Of a stretch of DNA of 64,000 nt, positions 23,969-31,627 are shown in pieces; position 1 is the first letter of the stretch; every line of letters starts with the position of its first letter. The position numbers and the translations under genes were made by a program. Below the pieces are notes generated by a model. That model saw nothing but the letters and a program-made list of their open reading frames with translations, was not told the origin of the DNA and ran no database searches. The stretch is from Parvibaculum sp040390855 (lineage in GTDB: Bacteria > Pseudomonadota > Alphaproteobacteria > Parvibaculales > Parvibaculaceae): NCBI GenBank assembly GCA_040390855.1, contig JAZJXO010000009.1:1-64000 (forward strand), given 5' to 3'.

Positions 23969-24640
23969 ATGCGATTGCTTGTTGTCGAAGATGATGCCGA
24001 CTTGAACCGCCAGCTTGTGACCGCGTTTCAGGAGGCGGGCTATGTGGTGGACTCGGCAACTGACGGCGAGGAAGGGCATTTTCTCGGCGACACAGAGCCC
24101 TATGACGCTGTCGTGCTCGATCTCGGCCTGCCGGAAATGGACGGCGTAACGGTTCTTGAAAAATGGCGTCGCGCGGGCCGCACCATGCCGGTGCTGATCC
24201 TCACCGCGCGTGACCGCTGGTCCGACAAAGTCGCAGGCTTCGACGCGGGCGCGGACGATTATGTCGCCAAACCTTTTTTCATGGAAGAAGTGCTTGCCCG
24301 CATCCGCGCGCTGCTGCGCCGCGCCAGCGGTCATGCGACGTCTGAACTCGAATGCGGCCCGCTACGCGTCGACATCCGCACCTCGCGCGTGACGGTCAAC
24401 GGCACGGCGGTGAAACTGACATCGCTCGAATACCGCCTCATCGAATATCTGATCCATCATCAGGACCGCATCATCTCGCGGACTGAATTGGTCGAGCATC
24501 TCTATGATCAGGATTTTGATCGTGACTCCAACACGATTGAAGTTTTCGTCGGGCGTCTGCGCCGCAAGCTCGGCAAGGACATGATCGAGACGGTGCGCGG
24601 CCTCGGCTACCGATTGTCTGCGCCTGAAGATGCGGTTTAG
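23969..24640 (+). CDS. feuP: OmpR-family response regulator, FeuP-like
   Basis: Two-component transcription factor of 223 residues: receiver domain with acidic pair DD (8-9), phospho-acceptor Asp51 in LDLGLPEMDG and Lys in DYVAKPFFMEEVLARI, then a winged-helix domain (SLEYRLIEYLIHHQDRIISRTELVEHLYDQDF, NTIEVFVGRLRRKLG, VRGLGYRL). Partner of the kinase gene that overlaps its end by 11 bases. FeuP controls export of cyclic glucan and osmotic responses in rhizobia; whether this regulon is shared is not visible. Candidate binding repeats lie upstream of the operon and after it. Confidence 0.92.
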   Translation: MRLLVVEDDADLNRQLVTAFQEAGYVVDSATDGEEGHFLGDTEPYDAVVLDLGLPEMDGVTVLEKWRRAGRTMPVLILTARDRWSDKVAGFDAGADDYVAKPFFMEEVLARIRALLRRASGHATSELECGPLRVDIRTSRVTVNGTAVKLTSLEYRLIEYLIHHQDRIISRTELVEHLYDQDFDRDSNTIEVFVGRLRRKLGKDMIETVRGLGYRLSAPEDAV

Positions 24641-26036
24641 TCTCGCATCGCTGGGGCTGAACGGCAGCACGGACAGTCTCGCCTTCCGCCTTGTGGCAGG
24701 CGCGGCGCTCTGGAGTTCGTTGGCGCTGCTCGTCGGTGTTTTTATTCTGTCCTCCATTTTCCGGCAATCGGTCGAGCGCTCGTTTGATGCACGCCTTGAT
24801 GTGCTGCTGGGTAGCCTCATTGCCACAACCGATGTGGACCCCAAGGGCGAAATCACGCGGACGCGCGACCTCAACGAAACACGTTTTGATTTTGCCTATT
24901 CCGGTTGGTACTGGCAGATCGCGCCGATTGCCGAGCGCCTCGCCTTGCGTTCGCGTTCGCTGTTCGATCAGTCGATTGATTTGGAGCAGGGCAAGGACGC
25001 CACACGCGATATTTCCGGCGCGCGTTTTTTCGATGCTGGCGGACCCGATGGGCAGTCTCTGCGCGTGATCGAGCGCCGCATCATGCTGCCGGGCTACGAT
25101 GTGCCTGTTTCCTTCACGGTGGCGGGCGACAAGGCCGAGATGGAAGCCGACATCCAGAGCTTCAACAGTACGGTCTTTGTGGCGCTTGCCGGATTGGGCT
25201 TCGGCATACTGGTGGCGCTGCTCATTCAGGTGCGATACGGCCTGCGGCCTCTGGATGGTGTGCGCCGTTCGCTGATGCAAATCCGCTCCGGCAAGGCGAC
25301 AAAGCTCGACGGAAAATTCCCGACCGAGATTGCGCCGCTCGCCGATGAAATCAACTCGCTCCTCGAAGGCAACCGCGAAGTGCTCGAACGCGCCCGCACC
25401 CATGTCGGCAATCTTGCTCATGCGTTAAAGACGCCTTTGTCGGTGCTTACGAATGAGGCGCGTACGCATAAGGGCGAGTTCGGCGATCAGGTGGGCCGCG
25501 CGGCGGCGCATATGCGCGAGCAGATTGATCATCATTTGGCCCGCGCCCGCATGGCAGCCTCCGTCAATGTTTTCGGCGCACACACATTGATCGAGCCGGT
25601 GCTGGCGCGTCTCGGCCGTGCGCTTGAACGCATTTATGCAGAAGGCGGCATCAAGGTGTTGATCAACTGCCCCACCGATCTCGGCTTTCGCGGCGAGGCG
25701 CAGGATCTGGAAGAGATGGCGGGCAACCTTCTCGACAATGCCTGCAAGTGGGCGCGGTCAAAAGTCGTGCTCACAGCCACCGTGCTTGTCGAGCCGCGAC
25801 GCGGACGGGCGGTGTTTTTAATCACCGTCGAAGATGACGGGCCCGGCGTACCGGAAGAAAACCGCAAAGCGGCGCTGAAGCGGGGCGGGCGACTGGACGA
25901 AACGAAGCCGGGTTCTGGTCTGGGCCTCTCCATCGTCACCGAGATTGCGGAGCTTTACGGCGGTGAGTTGAAACTCGTAGATTCAAATCTTGGCGGGCTG
26001 AAGGCGGAACTGACGCTGCCGCAATCCGCCGTCTGA
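24630..26036 (+). CDS. feuQ: Sensor histidine kinase, FeuQ-like
   Basis: Inner-membrane kinase, 468 residues. Two membrane segments (about 24-46 and 172-195) flank a periplasmic domain of about 125 residues; a HAMP-like linker follows, then the dimerisation helix with phospho-His in HVGNLAHALKTPLSVL, and the ATPase domain with N box (NLLDNACKWA), G1 (EDDGPGVPEE) and G2 (GSGLGLSI). The unusual H box (HALKTPL rather than HELRTPL) is that of the PhoQ/FeuQ group. It overlaps the regulator gene and so is co-translated with it. Confidence 0.92.
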   Translation: MRFSLASLGLNGSTDSLAFRLVAGAALWSSLALLVGVFILSSIFRQSVERSFDARLDVLLGSLIATTDVDPKGEITRTRDLNETRFDFAYSGWYWQIAPIAERLALRSRSLFDQSIDLEQGKDATRDISGARFFDAGGPDGQSLRVIERRIMLPGYDVPVSFTVAGDKAEMEADIQSFNSTVFVALAGLGFGILVALLIQVRYGLRPLDGVRRSLMQIRSGKATKLDGKFPTEIAPLADEINSLLEGNREVLERARTHVGNLAHALKTPLSVLTNEARTHKGEFGDQVGRAAAHMREQIDHHLARARMAASVNVFGAHTLIEPVLARLGRALERIYAEGGIKVLINCPTDLGFRGEAQDLEEMAGNLLDNACKWARSKVVLTATVLVEPRRGRAVFLITVEDDGPGVPEENRKAALKRGGRLDETKPGSGLGLSIVTEIAELYGGELKLVDSNLGGLKAELTLPQSAV

Positions 26037-26058
26037 TCGTCTTGTGACGAGAGGAAAA

Positions 26059-26080
26059 ATGAACGCCACATGAACGCCGC
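26059..26080 (-). promoter_or_regulatory. Direct repeat ATGAACGCC(A/G)C x2, candidate FeuP-like box
   Basis: Two adjacent 11-mers (ATGAACGCCAC, ATGAACGCCGC). On the minus strand the core reads GTTCAT-N5-GTTCAT, the same pattern and period as the repeat upstream of the PepSY gene. It lies about 70-90 bases before the glycine-zipper lipoprotein gene. Confidence 0.55.
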
Positions 26081-26151
26081 ATTCAGGGCTCAATCAGAGC
26101 GCGTTGACTAATCTCATCCCGTCAGATCAACACTTTCGACGGGGTATGAAA

Positions 26152-26637
26152 ATGAACTTCGGCAAAATTATCATTGCAGGCACCTTGGTGCTCGCCCTCG
26201 CAGGCTGCGCGCAGAACGGCTATGGCGGTTACGGCGGCGCAGGTCCCAAACAATCCATCGGCACAATCGGCGGCGCACTGGCCGGCGGTCTTGCCGGTTC
26301 GCAATTCGGCGGCGGTTCGGGTCGTCTCTGGGCGACGGGCGCAGGCGTGCTGCTCGGTGCGCTGGCGGGCAACAATATCGGCCGCAGTCTGGACCGCGCC
26401 GATCAGGCCTATTTGCAGCAGGCATCGGTCCGCTCGTTTGAAACAGGTGCGCCCGTGCAGTGGAACAATCCCGACAGCGGCAATTACGGCACGGTTGCGC
26501 CCGGACGTTCCTATCAGTCGCAGGGCGGCTATTGCCGTGAATATACCCAGACGGTGAATATCGGTGGCCGTGCAGAACATGCGTTTGGCACAGCCTGCCG
26601 CCAGCCGGACGGTTCATGGCAGATCCAAAACGGATAA
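26152..26637 (+). CDS. Glycine-zipper outer-membrane lipoprotein (17 kDa antigen type)
   Basis: 161-residue protein: signal peptide ending in lipobox LAGC (Cys19), Gly/Tyr-rich spacer, then a glycine-zipper membrane hairpin (GTIGGALAGGLAGSQFGGG and GAGVLLGALAGNNIGRSLD) and a C-terminal domain with CREYTQTVNIGGRAEHAFGTAC. This is the RT0821/Lpp0805 surface antigen type, common in alphaproteobacteria. I prefer the second ATG (GGGG 7 bases upstream); another ATG lies two codons earlier. The 11-bp direct repeat upstream suggests control by the adjacent FeuP-like regulator. A strong hairpin lies about 58 bases downstream. Confidence 0.9.
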   Translation: MNFGKIIIAGTLVLALAGCAQNGYGGYGGAGPKQSIGTIGGALAGGLAGSQFGGGSGRLWATGAGVLLGALAGNNIGRSLDRADQAYLQQASVRSFETGAPVQWNNPDSGNYGTVAPGRSYQSQGGYCREYTQTVNIGGRAEHAFGTACRQPDGSWQIQNG

Positions 26638-26685
26638 CAGGCGGACGCGCCCGATCCCCGCATCCCAACCCGATCTCCCTATCCC

Positions 26686-26730
26686 AAAAAAGGCGAGGCC
26701 GCCGCGCTCCTTTTCGAGCGTAGCGGCCTC
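26686..26730 (-). terminator. Strong hairpin terminator, T-run on the minus strand
   Basis: Arms GAGGCCGC (26695-26702) and GCGGCCTC (26723-26730), extended by CGCTC/GAGCG inside. Read on the minus strand it is followed by GCC and six T, so it best serves a minus-strand transcript; on the plus strand only TTGTT follows. Confidence 0.8.
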
Positions 26731-26850
26731 TTGTTGGAACGGCTGCGACGCGACCTGCCGAAATCGGCTTGGCCGCTCCGTTTGTCGCTCTGTTTCATTC
26801 GCTCGCATCGCCGAAGGAGCATCGCTCCCACCGCGAAGAGGAAGCATCAA

Positions 26851-26961
26851 TCAGACGGCAAGGCCTTTGGAAGTATCCGACCTAACCCGCCCTGCGCTAC
26901 GACCCTCTGTCGAGATCAAAATGCTGGCGATAGCAAACGGCGTCATCAAACCGTTAGACAT
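26851..26961 (-). CDS. 36-residue ORF with a perfect extended Shine-Dalgarno sequence
   Basis: Short ORF on the minus strand beginning MSNGLMTPFAIASILIS and ending KGLAV. Upstream, AAAGGAGGTGATCC is complementary over 14 bases to the 3' end of 16S rRNA, with 7 bases between GGAGG and the ATG. It lies about 210 bases after the BrkB-like gene on the same strand and about 120 bases before a minus-strand terminator. I do not recognise the peptide. It may be a real small protein, a leader peptide or the coding part of a dual-function RNA. Confidence 0.45.
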   Translation of the reverse strand: MSNGLMTPFAIASILISTEGRSAGRVRSDTSKGLAV

Positions 26962-27173
26962 CGGATCACCTCCTTTCAGTTGTTAAAACCAGTTGGGAAT
27001 TAGAGCGTGGGGTGCGTTGCCTTTGTCGTCAAGATATTGTGTGCGTCGCGGCGAAAAGCGCTTCGCGCACGGATCGAAAGCTCGGAAATGTGCGATTTTT
27101 TATCTGTCGCGCCGTTGTCATGGAGAGCTGGCCGGTTCCTGTCACGCGGGGGTGGCGACAACGGAGTGACGAA

Positions 27174-28544
27174 TCAATCGCCCTGCGGTTCGCCCACGGA
27201 TGATTGCTCCGGCTCGCACATCAGATCGGCAATGGTTGTGCCGGTGAGGAGCGCGGCTTCCGCCTCGTTGACGCGGTCATAGAAGCTCTGGACCTTGGGC
27301 AGATGGGCAAGCATCGTATCGCTGACGCCGCCGACTTCGCGGTTGGCGCGGATACAATCCATAATATCGGAGACATGCACCTTGTGGGCGGGTAGGGCAG
27401 GCACGAGACGCGAGGGCTGACCGTCAGACCGTGCGATGAAGCCGCCGTCGGAAAGCATCGCCTCGATCCTGATCATGGATTCGGCGGGCAGGCGCAACCG
27501 CTGCGCCAGTGCCTCCTCGGTCCAGGCCTGACCTCCGCGCTCGAAAGCCTCATGGATCAGCACAAGCGCCTGAACGGCCATGCGCGATTGCTGGCGCGGC
27601 GTGAGCTGGGTAAGGCCGATGCTGGGCGACAGGTGGCTGCGCTTCTGGAAGTAGAACGAGATGGAGCAGCCGATCAGCAGGATGAGCCATGAGGCATAGA
27701 GCCAGATCATAAAGACGACGAGGCTGGCAAAGGCCGAATAGACCGCCACATATTGCGCCGACTTCACAACGAATGTAGCAAAGGCCCAACCGGCAACGCC
27801 CCAGGCGAGGCCCGCAACCGTTGCGCCGACAAAGGCGGAAACGATCTGAACCCTTGTATTGGGGATCATCGTATAGATGAAGGTGAAGGTCGCGATCAGG
27901 ACTGCATAGGGCACGATCCTGCTTGTCTGGTCGATGACAAAGCGGACCGGCGCATAATCGACAAACGTGCCGACATAGGCATTCGACAAAGCGCCCGCCA
28001 TGATGCCGAGCACCGTGAACAGCACGAGCGGCCCCAGAACCCCCATGGAAATAAAATCAGTGAACTGCCGCGCCAGCGACCGGCTTGATTCAACGCGCCA
28101 GATGTCATTGAACGCGGCCTCGATTTTCTTCACCATCGAAATGACGGTGTAGAGCAGAAAGACAAAACCGACCGTGCCGAGCACATTGGTGTTCACGCGA
28201 TCAACGAACTCCATGATGCGCGTTGTGATCTCGGCGCCTTCCGTACCCAGAGGTGCGAGAGCCTGCGTGAGACTTTCCTGCACATAGACGTCGTAGCCGA
28301 AGGTGCGGAACACAACGAAGGCAAGCGCTATGGTCGGCACGAGCGAGAGCAGTGTCGTGTAAACAAGGCTCATGGCACGCAGGCTCAACCGCCCGTCGAG
28401 AAGATCGCGGCCCACGACCCAGGCGATCTGCCCTGCGCGGATTGCCGCCACCTGCCAGACGGGCAGGGCCGCTCCCGCCTCATCGCGCCACGGGGTTTCC
28501 CAGATCAGGCCACGCAGCCGCGTGAAAAGTGCTTCCACTATCAT
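27174..28544 (-). CDS. YihY/BrkB family inner-membrane protein
   Basis: 456-residue polytopic protein with six hydrophobic segments in the first 330 residues and the family motifs RAMSLVYTTLLSLVPTIALAF, FNDIWRVESSRS, RVQIVSAFVGATVAGLAW and WLYASWLILLIGCSISFYFQ. A C-terminal cytoplasmic winged-helix-like domain (about 340-440) is present, as in the long members of the family. Although once annotated as RNase BN or virulence factor BrkB, the actual function is unknown. Transcribed divergently from the next gene. Confidence 0.9.
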   Translation of the reverse strand: MIVEALFTRLRGLIWETPWRDEAGAALPVWQVAAIRAGQIAWVVGRDLLDGRLSLRAMSLVYTTLLSLVPTIALAFVVFRTFGYDVYVQESLTQALAPLGTEGAEITTRIMEFVDRVNTNVLGTVGFVFLLYTVISMVKKIEAAFNDIWRVESSRSLARQFTDFISMGVLGPLVLFTVLGIMAGALSNAYVGTFVDYAPVRFVIDQTSRIVPYAVLIATFTFIYTMIPNTRVQIVSAFVGATVAGLAWGVAGWAFATFVVKSAQYVAVYSAFASLVVFMIWLYASWLILLIGCSISFYFQKRSHLSPSIGLTQLTPRQQSRMAVQALVLIHEAFERGGQAWTEEALAQRLRLPAESMIRIEAMLSDGGFIARSDGQPSRLVPALPAHKVHVSDIMDCIRANREVGGVSDTMLAHLPKVQSFYDRVNEAEAALLTGTTIADLMCEPEQSSVGEPQGD

Positions 28545-28727
28545 GGCGCAATGCTAGAGCGCACCCGTGTCAGAGTTAAGGCAGCTTGGGCATTTTTAAT
28601 CCGATTCAGCCCGTTCCGGCCTGTTTTCTCACCTCAAATTGAACTCCTGATCTCGCCATGAAGTAATTCTTAAGCATGTATTTGTAGGGTTGTTGGGAGG
28701 TAGCGCAAAAGGGGGAAGCGCCGCCGG

Positions 28728-30170
28728 ATGACAGATGGCTTTGAAACGATGGATAAAAACCCGAACCCGGATATGGCTCAACGTTTGTCGGCGCTGCTTT
28801 CGCGGCTTGCGCCTTCGACGGCACGTAAGCTCGCCGCCGGTTTGGAGCGTCAGCGTCTTCAGGGAACGGACGGTCTTCCCTATGACCTCATTCTCCAGTC
28901 TCTGCGCCCCGTGCTCGAACGCGCCAAGGGCCCGCGCCCCGGACTGCCGGACCCGTTGCGCCAGTTCTGCCTGCCGTTTGAAGACCTGCTCGTCAACCGC
29001 CGCGATCCCGCCCGCCACATGCGCCAGATCGCGCGCTCGTCGATTGACCCTGTGTGGATATGGCTTTCAAGCGAGCTTCTGCCGGACGCGTTGCATGACA
29101 TCACCGCCCGCGTTGTCGAACACACGCTTGACGGCGATGCCGCCCTGAACGGCTCGGTCGCCGTGCTTCATGCCACCTGCTCGGCGGCGCTGCTTGGTGC
29201 GATCGAAGAAACACGTCGCGACATCGGCCAACGCCGCAAGCTCGAACGCCAGCTTGGCGGCGATAGTATTCTGGATGATGCACGCACAATGGGCGAGGCC
29301 CTGGCCGTCGCGCCTTTCCTGCTGCGTGTGCGCGCCGATCTGCCCAAACATATCAGCGATTTCGACGACCAGCATGTCGCCCATGTCAGTGAACTTTATG
29401 AGGATGCCCGCGAAGCGCTGCCGGAGTTTGCGGTCTATATACCGCTGGCTGCAATGAACCGTCTGGCCTCGCCGTGGCAGGTCTTGCGTCTGGCCCGCAA
29501 GCTGTCGGGCTTCGGCAATGATGCGGCCGTCAGCCGCTCGGGCCTTGCCGAACTCGGCGAGATTTTTCTCGGTGAAATGGAAGACATTGCCGGTGGCTTT
29601 GAAACCATGCGTCCGGGCAAGGCGAATTTGAGCCAGATGGCGCAGAATATCCTGCGCTTTGCTGAAATCTCGCAAGGGTTTCTGAAAGAAATCGACATTC
29701 GCCGCGTCAGCGACTGGGGCCACCGCATTCTGGCCGCCCGTGCCAAACTCTCCGCCGCCATTACCGAAGAAATGTCGCGCTTCCAGCAGGATCTCGGCAA
29801 AGCCCTGCCGCTGCATCAGATCGGCACCTATGGCAAGAACGGTCCGCGCCGTCCCGACGTCACGCACGAACCCGATGATGGGCGCATCGACAAATCGCTC
29901 AAGGCCCTGCAATTTATAGCGGGCATCGCGCCCTGCGCGGAATCCATCGGCGTGCAGGCCCATTGCCGCACTGTCACGCAGCAGATCGAAACCTATATCG
30001 TCGCCTATGAAGACGGACTTATCGAAGAACTCCGCCGCGCGAAAGACAAAGAGCGCCAGAACGCGGTCGCCTTTCTCGAATGTGTCATCGACTTCCGCGA
30101 AACTATGGGCGAGCGCGCTGCCGCCGAAACGCTGCGCCGCCGTGGTCGCGTCGCCATGCAGGCCGCGTGA
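28728..30170 (+). CDS. Conserved hypothetical protein, helical, 480 residues
   Basis: Not recognised. No signal peptide, membrane segment or enzyme motif is visible; the sequence is almost entirely predicted helical and rich in Ala, Leu, Arg and Glu. It begins with an ARM/HEAT-like stretch (MAQRLSALLSRLAPSTARKLAAGLER) and contains long heptad regions (about 310-360, 420-470). Codon use and length suggest a real soluble cytoplasmic protein. GGGGGAAG lies 10 bases before the ATG; a second ATG occurs 7 codons later. Neighbours on both sides are transcribed towards or away from it, so there is no operon context. Confidence 0.8.
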   Translation: MTDGFETMDKNPNPDMAQRLSALLSRLAPSTARKLAAGLERQRLQGTDGLPYDLILQSLRPVLERAKGPRPGLPDPLRQFCLPFEDLLVNRRDPARHMRQIARSSIDPVWIWLSSELLPDALHDITARVVEHTLDGDAALNGSVAVLHATCSAALLGAIEETRRDIGQRRKLERQLGGDSILDDARTMGEALAVAPFLLRVRADLPKHISDFDDQHVAHVSELYEDAREALPEFAVYIPLAAMNRLASPWQVLRLARKLSGFGNDAAVSRSGLAELGEIFLGEMEDIAGGFETMRPGKANLSQMAQNILRFAEISQGFLKEIDIRRVSDWGHRILAARAKLSAAITEEMSRFQQDLGKALPLHQIGTYGKNGPRRPDVTHEPDDGRIDKSLKALQFIAGIAPCAESIGVQAHCRTVTQQIETYIVAYEDGLIEELRRAKDKERQNAVAFLECVIDFRETMGERAAAETLRRRGRVAMQAA

Positions 30171-30216
30171 TTATTTCGCCGCGCTATTCTTTCTGATAAG
30201 CAAAAACCATCGCTCG

Positions 30217-31437
30217 CTAGACAACACCTTCCGCGCGGAAACCTGCAATCTCTGCTGCCGAATACCCAAGCGATGTGAGAATGCTGTCTGTATGTTCACC
30301 GAGCAAAGGTGCGCGCGTTTTCAGCGTGCCGGGCGTTTCCGACAGACGCACCGGCGTTTCCATGATCGGCGCCGGTCCGGGCAGGCCCGGAAAATCCATC
30401 CGCGTGAGATAGCCCATCGCCGCAATATGCGGATCGTCCAGCGCCTCTTGCGGTGTGTTGACTGCACCGGCGGGAATACGAGCTTTCTCAAGTAGCGCCA
30501 GCGCTTCGTCTGTCGTGTACAGCGCCGCCCATTCCGATGTGCGCCTGGACAGCAATATGCCATTGTCGCCACGCGCGAGATCGTCTTTGAAGCGCGGATC
30601 GATCAGCCAGTGCTCCTCGCCCATCAGCCTTGCCCAGCGCTTGAACAAAGGTGCGCCGATGGCCTGCACCAGAATCCAGCCATCCTTCGTGCGCACAATG
30701 TCGGCAGGCCCCGCATATGGCGAGCGGTTGCCGATGGCCTGACGGTTCACCTTGCGGAGTTCCTGTTCAATCAGATGGAAATTGAAATAGCCAAGCGCGG
30801 TTGCCAGAAGCGAGCCTTCGACAATCTGTCCCTTGCCGGTTTTCGCCCGCTCCATCAGCGCCGCCATCGTGCCGAAAGCGGTGAGCGATGCCGTGCCGAA
30901 ATCAACCCAGGGCGCATAGCTCTTGACCGGCTCGTCCGGCGTGCCGGTGAGGTAAGCCGCACCGACCAGCGACTGCGCCACGCCGTCAAAGCCCGTGCGC
31001 TCGCTATATGGTCCACCGTGACCGAAGGCGGACACCATCGTGAGGATGATGTCGGGCTTCACTGCCGTGAGGCTCTCGTAGTCGAGACCCATCGCGGTGA
31101 GTGTCGAAGGGGGCAGATTTGCGACGACGACATCGGCGGTGGCGACCAGCCGTTTCACGATGCCGCGCCCTGTCTGCGTCATCGGATCCAGCGTCAGCCC
31201 TCGTTTGTTGCGGTTCATCTGGAGGAACATCGCCCCTTCGCCGCCGTCGCCCGCGCCCCGTTCCGGCACCATAGGCTGCACAAACCGGTCTTCGCTGCCT
31301 TCGCGCCTTTCAATGCGGATAACGTCAGCGCCCATATCGCCGAGCAAGGCCGCGCAATAGGGACCGGCAATATAGCGGCCAAAATCCAGCACTCTGACGC
31401 CCGATAGAACGCCGCCCTTGCCCGCATCTTGTGTCAT
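30217..31437 (-). CDS. CaiB/BaiF CoA-transferase family protein
   Basis: Class III CoA-transferase, moving CoA between carboxylic acids through an enzyme aspartyl-CoA intermediate. 406 residues from the ATG preceded by GGAAAG. Family motifs: VLDFGRYIAGPYCAALLGDMGADVIRIE, the NRNKRGLTLD segment, GFDGVAQS, and WVDFGTASLTAFGTMAALMERAKTGKGQ, whose Asp is the probable nucleophile. The substrate cannot be deduced; formyl-, succinyl- or acyl-CoA transfers all occur. The frame is open 27 codons further upstream without a ribosome-binding sequence. Confidence 0.9.
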   Translation of the reverse strand: MTQDAGKGGVLSGVRVLDFGRYIAGPYCAALLGDMGADVIRIERREGSEDRFVQPMVPERGAGDGGEGAMFLQMNRNKRGLTLDPMTQTGRGIVKRLVATADVVVANLPPSTLTAMGLDYESLTAVKPDIILTMVSAFGHGGPYSERTGFDGVAQSLVGAAYLTGTPDEPVKSYAPWVDFGTASLTAFGTMAALMERAKTGKGQIVEGSLLATALGYFNFHLIEQELRKVNRQAIGNRSPYAGPADIVRTKDGWILVQAIGAPLFKRWARLMGEEHWLIDPRFKDDLARGDNGILLSRRTSEWAALYTTDEALALLEKARIPAGAVNTPQEALDDPHIAAMGYLTRMDFPGLPGPAPIMETPVRLSETPGTLKTRAPLLGEHTDSILTSLGYSAAEIAGFRAEGVV

Positions 31438-31627
31438 TCGTTTCTTTCCCGTTATCCAAACCGGCGGTTCTGGACCCGTCCGCCGTGTGGCGAGAGGATA
31501 GGTGCCCCGCCGCTCCAATGAAAGCCTGTGATGGGTAAAAAGGTCAGTTCGACTTTCCGTTTTCTTTAGAGTTTCACACTAGGGTTTACCCCTCGGCTGC
31601 AGTCCGTTTGGCCGAAGAGGAGGACTC

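Noticed and set aside
24630..26036. Assigning the kinase as PhoQ
   Set aside because: The PepSY gene upstream and the alphaproteobacterial context fit FeuQ better; the acidic PhoQ-type sensor patch is not evident.
26614..26850. Minus-strand ORF of 78 codons starting MMLPLRGG
   Set aside because: It reads through the strong terminator hairpin and has no ribosome-binding sequence; the shorter ORF just upstream has a near-perfect one.
27041..27070. GTGCG...CGCAC interrupted dyad after the BrkB-like gene as its terminator
   Set aside because: The stem is interrupted and no T-run follows on the minus strand.
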